A DNA stretch of 64,000 nt from Pseudoflavonifractor sp. An44 (lineage in GTDB: Bacteria > Bacillota > Clostridia > Oscillospirales > Oscillospiraceae), in contig NZ_NFIH01000013.1 of the NCBI RefSeq assembly GCF_002161675.1, positions 27,720-91,719 on the forward strand, in the 5' to 3' direction. The position numbers and the translations under genes were made by a program. The notes under the pieces are model-generated. The model was not told where the DNA came from, made no database searches, and saw only the letters and a list, made by a program, of their open reading frames with translations. Below, piece after piece: positions 41,375 through 48,032 of the stretch. How positions within the stretch are numbered: the first letter of the stretch is position 1; each line of letters opens with the position of its first letter.

Positions 41375-43153
41375 ATGGTTCAATCCCGTACCCACACCTG
41401 TGAGGAACTGCGCATGGAGCAGGTCGGCCAGACCGTCACCCTGGCTGGCTTCCTAGAAAACGTCCGTGAGGTGGGCCAGAATCTGGCCTTTGTGGTGCTG
41501 CGTGACTTCTACGGCACCACCCAGGTGGTCATCGAGACCGCCGAGATGATGGCCATCGTCAAGGACCTGAACAAGGAGTCCACCCTCCAGGTCACCGGCG
41601 TTGTCCGGGAGCGCGACAGCAAGAACCCCAAGCTGCCCACCGGCGACATTGAGGTGGTGCCCTCTGCCATCACCGTGCTGGGCCGCTGCCGCCACAACGA
41701 GCTGCCCTTCCCGATTAGCCGCAGCCGGGAGGCGGACGAGACCCAGCGTCTGAAGTACCGCTATCTGGACCTGCGCAACCCTGAGGTGAAGAACAACATC
41801 ATCCTGCGCTGCAACGTGGTGTCCGCCCTGCGCCAGGCCATGACCGCTGAGGGCTTTATGGAGATCACCACCCCCATTTTGACCGCCTCCTCCCCCGAGG
41901 GTGCCCGGGACTACCTGGTGCCCAGCCGCAAGCACCCCGGCAAGTTCTACGCGCTGCCCCAGGCGCCCCAGCAGTTCAAGCAGCTGCTCATGGCCTCCGG
42001 CTTTGACCGCTACTTCCAGATTGCCCCCTGCTTCCGGGACGAGGATGCCCGTGGCGACCGCTCCCCCGGCGAGTTCTATCAGCTGGATATGGAGATGGCC
42101 TTTGCGGGCCAAGAGGACGTGTTCGCCGTTCTGGAGCGTGTGCTGCCCCCCATCTTCGCCAAGTACGGCACCTACCACGTGGCCTCTCAGGCCCCCTTCA
42201 CCCGCATCCCCTTCCTGGAGGCCATGGACAAGTACGGCTCCGACAAGCCCGACCTGCGCATTGACCTGACCCTCACCGACGCCACCGAAGTCCTGGCTGG
42301 CTGCGGCTTCGGTCCCTTCGAGGGCAACACCGTCAAGGCCATTGTGGTCACCGACTTTGTGGGCACCCGCAAGCAGATCGACGGCCTGTGCAACCAGGTG
42401 GAAGTGCAGTCCGGCGAGAAGGCCTATTGGTTCCGCTACGACGAGAAGGGCGAGATCGTGGGCGGCATCGCCAAGTTTGTCCAGCCCATCAAGGACGCTG
42501 TGGTGGAGGCTCTGGGCCTCACCCCCGGCTGCTTTGTGGGCCTCACTGCTGGCAAGCTGCTCACCGCCCAGAAGACCGCCGGCGTGCTCCGCTCCAAGCT
42601 GGGCAACTTCTGCCCCAACCACATGGACCGTGAGCGCTACGAGTTCTGCTGGATTGTAGACTTCCCCATGTACGAGATCGGCGAGGAGTCCGGGCTGCTG
42701 GAGTTCTGCCACAACCCCTTCTCCATGCCCAACGGCGGCCTGGAGATCCTGAAGAAGGCCGCTGCCGGCCAGGTGGACCCCCTGACCATCACCGCCTACC
42801 AGTACGACCTGGTGTGCAACGGCGTGGAGCTGTCCTCCGGCGCCGTGCGGAACCACGACCCCGAGATTATGCTGGAGGCCTTCCAGCTGGTGCGTCTGGG
42901 CGAAGACGACGTGAAGAGCAAGTTCCCCGCCATGTACAACGCCTTCACCTATGGCGCTCCCCCCCACGCAGGCATTGCCCCCGGTGTGGACCGCATGGTG
43001 ATGCTGCTGGCCGGTGAGGACTCCATCCGTGAGATCATCCCCTTCCCCATGAACAAGAACGCCCAGGACCTGATGATGGGCGCCCCCTCCTTCGTGGACC
43101 CCAAGCAGCTGGACGAGCTGCGCATTGTCTGCGTGGAGCAGGAAGAAGAATAA
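41375..43153 (+). CDS. aspS: Aspartyl-tRNA synthetase, bacterial type
   Basis: A 592-residue class II synthetase with an N-terminal OB-fold anticodon domain (residues 1-110), motif 2 in CFRDEDARGDRSPGEFYQLD (about residues 218-237), the bacterial GAD insertion domain (about residues 310-420) and motif 3 GVDRMVMLLAGEDSIREIIPF. A GatCAB system was not seen in the window, so whether it also charges tRNA-Asn is open. ATG 41375 follows TTGGAG. Confidence 0.97.
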   Translation: MVQSRTHTCEELRMEQVGQTVTLAGFLENVREVGQNLAFVVLRDFYGTTQVVIETAEMMAIVKDLNKESTLQVTGVVRERDSKNPKLPTGDIEVVPSAITVLGRCRHNELPFPISRSREADETQRLKYRYLDLRNPEVKNNIILRCNVVSALRQAMTAEGFMEITTPILTASSPEGARDYLVPSRKHPGKFYALPQAPQQFKQLLMASGFDRYFQIAPCFRDEDARGDRSPGEFYQLDMEMAFAGQEDVFAVLERVLPPIFAKYGTYHVASQAPFTRIPFLEAMDKYGSDKPDLRIDLTLTDATEVLAGCGFGPFEGNTVKAIVVTDFVGTRKQIDGLCNQVEVQSGEKAYWFRYDEKGEIVGGIAKFVQPIKDAVVEALGLTPGCFVGLTAGKLLTAQKTAGVLRSKLGNFCPNHMDRERYEFCWIVDFPMYEIGEESGLLEFCHNPFSMPNGGLEILKKAAAGQVDPLTITAYQYDLVCNGVELSSGAVRNHDPEIMLEAFQLVRLGEDDVKSKFPAMYNAFTYGAPPHAGIAPGVDRMVMLLAGEDSIREIIPFPMNKNAQDLMMGAPSFVDPKQLDELRIVCVEQEEE

Positions 43154-43159
43154 AAACCT

Positions 43160-43206
43160 TTGGCTGGAGAAAAGCAGGTGCTTTTCTCCGGCCAATTTGT
43201 TTTTAC
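43160..43206 (+). terminator. Intrinsic terminator after aspS
   Basis: TTGGCTGGAGAAAAGCA (43160-43176) pairs with 43179-43195 with one mismatch, followed by TTTGTTTTT. Confidence 0.9.
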
Positions 43207-43231
43207 GAATCAAGAGAAATTGATCGTCTAA

Positions 43232-43795
43232 CCGCCCAGGTTCCGGCTTGCCAGCCTGGTGGGGACGCTTCCCGCTGGGGGTTTCTTTTGAGCGGGCAAA
43301 AGAAACCAAAACCCGCTTAGGGCGTTCCCCCCTAAGGACCTCCCTGGGGTACCAGGCTGGAACTGCGTCAATCCTATGGCCGGCCCTGGCCCTGGTGGGG
43401 TCACATAGATGGCCTGGCAAGTCTATGGAACGCATTTCCTTCTCTGTGAGACGGTGCCCCTGTTTCCAGGGCCTCACCCCGGTGTGCGGCGTTCCCGCCG
43501 CCGGAGGCCAGGCTCCCGTAAGCTGGAAACAACGGCTCACCAGGGTAAGGCCCTGGCGGTAGAAGGACGCAGGAACAGAGAAGTAAATCCAAACCATAGA
43601 ACGGCGAGCTATCTATGTGACCCCACCAGGCTATGGGCCGAAACAAGGAGAACGCAGGGACACCCCGTACCGCGGGGTGGATTCCACAAGGCGGGGGAAG
43701 GCCCCGCCTTTGGCGATTCTTTCCCCGATTTCTCATCGGGGAGAAATCGGGCCCAGCGGAGCGTCCCTGCCAGGGGTGCTGGTTTGCGCCTGAGA
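43232..43795. repeat. Modular hairpin repeat (family 1), head-to-head pair
   Basis: About 565 bases. The left half starts with GGCTTGCCAGCC, the TTTCTTTTGAGCGGGCAAAAGAAA stem (20 bases or fewer per arm) and the CTTAGGGCGTTCCCCCCTAAG hairpin. It is followed by GGTCACATAGATGG, CCAGGGCCTCACCCCGG and the GGCGTTCCCGCCGCC hairpin. The right half is inverted: CCAGGGTAAGGCCCTGG, CTATCTATGTGACCCCACC, GTACCGCGGGGTGG, the GGCGGGGGAAGGCCCCGCC hairpin and GATTTCTCATCGGGGAGAAATC. Confidence 0.85.
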
Positions 43796-43830
43796 AATGG
43801 TCAAAAAGCAAAGCCTTTCTTTTTACCATC

Positions 43831-43858
43831 AAAAAAGCCCGGAGCACACGCTCCGGGC
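43831..43858 (-). terminator. Terminator of the anchored hypothetical gene
   Basis: GCCCGGAGC (43837-43845) pairs with GCTCCGGGC (43850-43858); six A on the plus strand give the T run on the minus strand. Confidence 0.9.
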
Positions 43859-43868
43859 CTTACTTTCA

Positions 43869-44330
43869 TTACTCAATAAAGGATTTCGCTCCCAGGTCCA
43901 GCTGTTTCTGGACAATCTGGGCCATCTCCTCCCCACCATAGTCGTTGGGAAGATACTGGAATAAGCGATCTCCTGAACGCAGCCACACACCATCCTCCTC
44001 CAGCCAAATGCTGGAGTGATAGTAGATGATACCATCCTCAGGCACAGAAATATGCATCACTGCGTCCGGGTCTGCCGTGGGCAGGTCCGACTCCGTCACA
44101 TGCTGGGCGCCGATGAGTCCGAAGATTACCGTCCGAGTTTCGTCGTGGTCCAGAATTTCAGACTGTGTAAAATCCACCGCATCGCCACCCTTGGGCACCC
44201 CGATGACCACCTGGTAGTCCGGCGGCTCATCTGGACGGGTGAGGAAATACACATTGCCCGCCGCCAGCGCCACCGCCACCACAGCCAGAATGGCAATGAT
44301 CACCTGATATGCTCTCTTGTTCCCCTTCAT
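43869..44330 (-). CDS. Membrane-anchored hypothetical protein
   Basis: A 153-residue protein with a basic start (MKGNKRAYQ), one membrane helix at about residues 9-28 (VIIAILAVVAVALAAGNVYF) and an acidic extracytoplasmic domain (PPDYQVVIGVPKGGDAVDFTQSE and on). No family recognised. ATG 44330 follows GAGGAGGCGAGG; an upstream in-frame start lacks a ribosome site. It stands alone between repeats and has its own terminator. Confidence 0.75.
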   Translation of the reverse strand: MKGNKRAYQVIIAILAVVAVALAAGNVYFLTRPDEPPDYQVVIGVPKGGDAVDFTQSEILDHDETRTVIFGLIGAQHVTESDLPTADPDAVMHISVPEDGIIYYHSSIWLEEDGVWLRSGDRLFQYLPNDYGGEEMAQIVQKQLDLGAKSFIE

Positions 44331-44454
44331 ATCCTCGCCTCCTCGTCCTTTGATATGGTCTTGTATCACCATTCTACCCTGGAAGCTTGGAGAAAAAAAG
44401 TCTGGCCCGGTGTCTCCGTTTATGATATGATGAGAAAAGAGAGTTCTAACAGAC

Positions 44455-44488
44455 AACAGGCCCGGAGCATACGCTCCGGGCCGCTGTT
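44455..44488. terminator. Hairpin of the CCCGGAGC type, probable terminator
   Basis: AACAGGCCCGGAGC pairs with GCTCCGGGCC.GCTGTT. It has the same core as hairpins at 43831 and 45511. T runs are weak on both sides. Apart from it, 44331-44631 holds only AT-rich promoter-like sequence for the flanking divergent genes. Confidence 0.5.
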
Positions 44489-44631
44489 ATCAAACATGCA
44501 AACATGTTTCATAGAAAATACTCCAATTTGTACTCCACATTTTTTCATTTTCTTCTTTTCACAGGGGACTATGTGTGATAAAATGAAATGTGATATTCCA
44601 GTTACTTGATCCAATCAAGGGGGTGTTTTTC

Positions 44632-45462
44632 TTGTTGCTTGTAGATCACGAATTGAAAGAACGGATCAAAAATGATGGCTTGCTGCAAGACATACAGGAA
44701 AACAACATATTCAACATTGGGTATGACTTGATTTGTGATGGTTTTAGTCGTCAACCTAATGACCAATCCGATTTCTATAAACTTTTACCTGGAGAATCTG
44801 TGTTCGTGCGTTCCAAAGAGACCTTGCAGCTTCCCACTGACCTCTGCGCCCATGTCAGTCTGCGAAACAGCCGGATTCGTCAGGGCCTGTCTCTGGAAGC
44901 TCCCGTATACCAACCCGGCCACAAAACCCGTGTGTTTTTTCGCATCACAAATATCTCCACTTCAGAAATCACGCTGTATTCCGGGGAAGGGATTGCCAGT
45001 ATCTTTTTTGAGTTGCTCCATGCCCAACCGGACAAGCCCTATAACGGTACCTATCAAGGGGAATTCGACTATACAGGAATGGGACAGTACGCCCCACAAT
45101 ATGCCTCCCAGATGAAGCAGGTAGAAGATCGGCTGGCAGATTTAAAAAATATGGAGAAGTCCGTATACGGCAATGTGGTCACTCTGATGACCATTTTTAT
45201 CGGTATTTTCAGCCTGGTCAATCTCAATCTCACCGCCGCCCACTCTGCAACATGGTCCATGGCGGAATTGCTGATGTATAACCTGTGTATCATCGCCGGT
45301 ATCTTTACCTTAGCCGGGCTCATTCGCGTCCTGGTCCCCCCTCTCCACCACAAATCCTTGCCTTGGTGGTATTGGTTGGCCCCAGTGGCGTGCTTTGGTG
45401 TCTCACTTCTCCTGGCCGTATTACCCCAGTTGATCGATGTATTACCACAGATTATAAAGTAA
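44632..45462 (+). CDS. dUTPase/dCTP-deaminase-fold protein with C-terminal membrane helices
   Basis: A 276-residue protein. Residues 1-150 follow the dUTPase/Dcd fold: LLPGESVFVRSKETLQLPTD, then SLRNSRIRQGLSLEAPVYQPGHKTRVFF and ITLYSGEGIASIFFELL. Normal Dcd/DUT catalytic positions are not kept: the glutamate of the LEL strand is replaced (VFFRITN) and the DxGxxG turn reads YQPGHK. A coiled stretch (ASQMKQVEDRLADLKNMEKSVYG) leads into three helices at about residues 174-193, 204-225 and 235-260. TTG 44632 is chosen because AAGGGGG lies 8 bases upstream; the preceding GTG has none. Function unknown; nucleotide sensing at the membrane is one possibility. Confidence 0.72.
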   Translation: MLLVDHELKERIKNDGLLQDIQENNIFNIGYDLICDGFSRQPNDQSDFYKLLPGESVFVRSKETLQLPTDLCAHVSLRNSRIRQGLSLEAPVYQPGHKTRVFFRITNISTSEITLYSGEGIASIFFELLHAQPDKPYNGTYQGEFDYTGMGQYAPQYASQMKQVEDRLADLKNMEKSVYGNVVTLMTIFIGIFSLVNLNLTAAHSATWSMAELLMYNLCIIAGIFTLAGLIRVLVPPLHHKSLPWWYWLAPVACFGVSLLLAVLPQLIDVLPQIIK

Positions 45463-45510
45463 TATGTTTTGGATGGTCTTTTCGGCGACCAACCACCCAA
45501 ACAAGAATAG

Positions 45511-45538
45511 GGCCCGGAGCACATGCTCCGGGCCTTGT
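45511..45538. terminator. Bidirectional CCCGGAGC-type terminator
   Basis: GGCCCGGAGCA pairs perfectly with TGCTCCGGGCC, followed by TTGTTTTG on the plus strand. It separates the convergent dUTPase-like and pcp genes. Confidence 0.8.
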
Positions 45539-45543
45539 TTTGC

Positions 45544-46152
45544 TTATTTGAATGCTGCCAGCACACGAAGCCCCGCCGTCAGTCCCCGCAGGGCCAGCTC
45601 CAGCCCCATGCTGGGCTTGTCCGGCTTGTCCAGCACCTGCTGGGGCAGATACGGAATGTGGACAAAGCCGCTCCTGGCTGTGGGCCTGTGCTGGGCCAGG
45701 TAGTGGGCCACCCCGTACATCACATGGTTGCACACATAGGTCCCGGCGCTGTTGGACACCGCGGCCGGCACACCCGCTCCCCGCATGGCCTCCACCATCT
45801 CCTGGATGGGAAGGGTGGACAGATAGGCGTCCGGTCCCCCCTCCACAATGGGCACATTCCGGGGCTGCTGCCCCTCGTTGTCCGGGATGGAGAAGTCGTC
45901 CACATTCACCGCCAAGCGCTCTACGGTGACGGCGCAGCGGCCCCCTGCCTGACCCACGCACACCACTGCGTCAGGCCCAATTTTCTCGATAGCCCGTAAC
46001 GCCGCCTGTAAGCCTCCTGAGGCCGTCACAGACAAGATGGCTGTATGGATATGGGCAGCGCCGATTTGAGCGTCCAGGGCCCTTACAAGCTCCATGGAGG
46101 GGTTGGTGGACTCGCCCCCGAAGGGTTCAAAGCCTGTGACCAGGATATGCAT
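45544..46152 (-). CDS. pcp: Pyroglutamyl-peptidase I
   Basis: A 202-residue C15 cysteine peptidase removing N-terminal pyroglutamate. The catalytic triad is visible: Glu in TVERLAVNVDDF (about residue 78), Cys in NSAGTYVCNHVMYG (about residue 141) and His in GFVHIPYLPQQ (about residue 164). The start ILVTGFEPFGGESTNPS is diagnostic. ATG 46152 follows AGGGGGAG. Confidence 0.96.
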   Translation of the reverse strand: MHILVTGFEPFGGESTNPSMELVRALDAQIGAAHIHTAILSVTASGGLQAALRAIEKIGPDAVVCVGQAGGRCAVTVERLAVNVDDFSIPDNEGQQPRNVPIVEGGPDAYLSTLPIQEMVEAMRGAGVPAAVSNSAGTYVCNHVMYGVAHYLAQHRPTARSGFVHIPYLPQQVLDKPDKPSMGLELALRGLTAGLRVLAAFK

Positions 46153-46187
46153 GGTTTACTCCCCCTGTCTGATTTGTATAATAGAAA

Positions 46188-46213
46188 AAGGAGCCCGACG
46201 CATCAGGCTCCTT
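46188..46213 (-). terminator. Terminator of the Abi pseudogene
   Basis: AAGGAGCC (46188-46195) pairs with GGCTCCTT (46206-46213); on the minus strand it ends in TTTTT. Confidence 0.8.
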
Positions 46214-46288
46214 CCAGGTGTTGTCCGAAGACGACCACCGCAATTCGTACTTATAATATACCACAGAATTGCACCATATGCAAGAACA

Positions 46289-47260
46289 TTAGGTGCACGA
46301 AAAAAATGCTCTCAGTTGCACCATATTTTTTCTCTGGTGTGTACCCAAAATTTGATTGCAGATATCCCCCGACAGCTGCTCTCTCAGTTTGTCGGTGGCA
46401 TGAATATAGGCATCCACAAACTGCTCACAGGATTCTACAGACTCCCCCATTTTTCTCAGCACATAGGCCACCAGGATCACATATGCACCAATGTACTTGA
46501 AATCCAGTCCCGTCAGTCCAACTTCTGCTTCCAGAAGTGCAATCAGACGGCGGTTGATTTTCCCGGTCTGAAATCGAGTGTCAAAGATGGTATTGTTATG
46601 GGCCACGGCGTTGCGCAAGTCTTTGATGCAATAGATGATGAACTCCGTGAGTTTCCCATCTGCATCCAAATTGGTGGGCAATTGCAGGAGTGTCGAAGTA
46701 TACCGCTTGACGTTCTGATTGGCGCAGGAAAAGAAGGTTCCAAACTCTCCCAGGGTCAACGATTCAAAAATGGCCCAGATGGGAATGGGCTTGTCCCCAT
46801 TGAAAAAATGGTTGACGGTCTGCTTTTGATTGGAGTAATCCCGCAGCAGGGCGCTGTTGATTTTCCCCTTCAATGTCATGCGCTTGGCATACTGCTTCTG
46901 ATACGATTCACTCCCCGGTGTATAAGAACGATAGTGGGTTATGGAGCGATTAAATATATCATCCAGATACTCGGACCCGCTGTCCATCAGCACCGCTTCA
47001 ATGACGTAGCTTTTCAGCGCATTCTCAATAAACATGACTTTGGGATAAAGGAGCGCCTTGAGGTTCATATCAAAGGCATTCAGGGCAATGACTTCATCCA
47101 GAGAAGAAAACACGATGCGCTGGCTGGGCTGCCGCACAAATCGATACCCTTTAAAGCCATGGTAATACCCCAAATTTCGCAGCGCCTGCACTTGTTCCGG
47201 TCTGACGGCAATGCCGTGGTGTTTGGTTCAATATGCCATCAGCTCCTGCATATTCAACAT
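46289..47260 (-). pseudogene. Abi-like (Abi_2 family) gene interrupted by an in-frame TGA
   Basis: From ATG 47260 (after GAGGGG) the frame reads MLNMQELMAY, then TGA at 47228-47230, then TKHHGIAVRPEQVQALRNLGYYHGFKGYRF and another 280 residues. The part after the stop is a normal Abi_2 protein including the N-terminal helix that precedes GYYHGFKGYRF, and a HEPN motif KDLRNAVAHNN (about residue 200). The family's expected N-terminus spans the stop, so this is a nonsense mutation. A weak GTG restart at 47191 would lose the first helix. It shares family but little sequence with the intact gene at 23.9 kb. It lies 17 bases after rnhA. Confidence 0.8.
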
Positions 47261-47277
47261 CTGTATGTTCCCCTCTC

Positions 47278-47724
47278 TTATCTCATTTCTTTCAGCCGCT
47301 TCCACTCCCCCACCGCCAGCTCGTCACAGCGGTTGTTGTAGGGGTTGGAGGCATGGCCCTTCACCCAGTGGAGATTGACGGTGTGCTGGTCGCACAAATC
47401 CAGCAATATCTCCCACAAATCGGAGTTGAGGGCGGGCTTCTTGTCCGCCTTCACCCAGCCCCGGGCCTTCCAGCCACGGGCCCACCCCTTTTGCAAAGCG
47501 TCGATGACGTACTTGGAGTCGGAGTATAGCTCCACGATACAGGGCTCGGTGAGAGCCTGAAGCCCCCGAATGACCCCCGTGAGTTCCATGCGGTTGTTGG
47601 TGGTGCTGCGCTCCCCGCCGCTGAGCTCCTTTTTGTGGGGCCCATATAGGAGGATGCACCCCCAGCCGCCGGGCCCGGGATTTCCCGAGCAAGCGCCATC
47701 CGTATATAAAGTGACCGTTTTCAT
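47278..47724 (-). CDS. rnhA: Ribonuclease HI
   Basis: A 148-residue RNase H removing RNA from RNA-DNA hybrids. The four catalytic acids are in [14 protein letters not shown] (Asp, about residue 8), [11 protein letters not shown] (Glu, about residue 46), [11 protein letters not shown] (Asp, about residue 68) and NNRCDELA (Asp, about residue 133). The basic protrusion [14 protein letters not shown] is kept. ATG 47724 follows AGGGAG. Confidence 0.97.
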   Translation of the reverse strand: MKTVTLYTDGACSGNPGPGGWGCILLYGPHKKELSGGERSTTNNRMELTGVIRGLQALTEPCIVELYSDSKYVIDALQKGWARGWKARGWVKADKKPALNSDLWEILLDLCDQHTVNLHWVKGHASNPYNNRCDELAVGEWKRLKEMR

Positions 47725-47745
47725 ATAAAACTCCCTTATTTAGAA

Positions 47746-47807
47746 GAAAGCGCGCACAGTTTGTGCGCTCTTTGAAATTGACAAAGAAGTCTAAAGACTT
47801 CTTTGTC
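47746..47807. terminator. Two hairpins upstream of rnhA
   Basis: AGCGCGCACA/TGTGCGCT (47746-47771) and GACAAAGAAGTC/GACTTCTTTGTC (47780-47807). Together with the structured motif at 47871 and the hairpin at 47985 they fill the rnhA-gyrA gap; the GCGCGCACA hairpin occurs at both ends. Confidence 0.6.
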
Positions 47808-47870
47808 GAAAGGATTGCATGCCGGATGTGGTTCGATTTCTTACGAAAAAGTCACCCCATCCGTCATGAG

Positions 47871-47963
47871 AAGTGTCATTTCCGATGCGCATGTCCCCGG
47901 AAATGACATGATTTCATTTTATTCCGTCACCTGCGGGTGACGGAACTCTGCGAGGCTTTTTAT
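47871..47963 (+). other. Three-copy structured motif, copy 2 (candidate RNA)
   Basis: GTGTCATTTCCG..CGGAAATGACA hairpin with the apical ATGCGCATGTCC, linker ATTTCATTTTA, second hairpin TTCCGTCAC/GTGACGGAA, then CTCTGCGAGGCTTTTT. Stem sequences differ from copies 1 and 3 while pairing is kept. It lies on the strand opposite to the flanking rnhA and gyrA genes. Confidence 0.6.
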
Positions 47964-47984
47964 CTAAAAATTTCCGTCTTTTGT

Positions 47985-48020
47985 GAGAAAGCGCGCACAG
48001 TTTGTGCGCGCTTTCTCTTT
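47985..48020. terminator. Hairpin after gyrA
   Basis: GAGAAAGCGCGCACA (47985-47999) pairs perfectly with 48003-48017. Probably ends the gyrB-gyrA transcript, although the T run is clearer on the plus strand. Confidence 0.7.
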
Positions 48021-48032
48021 GTCGCAATTTGG

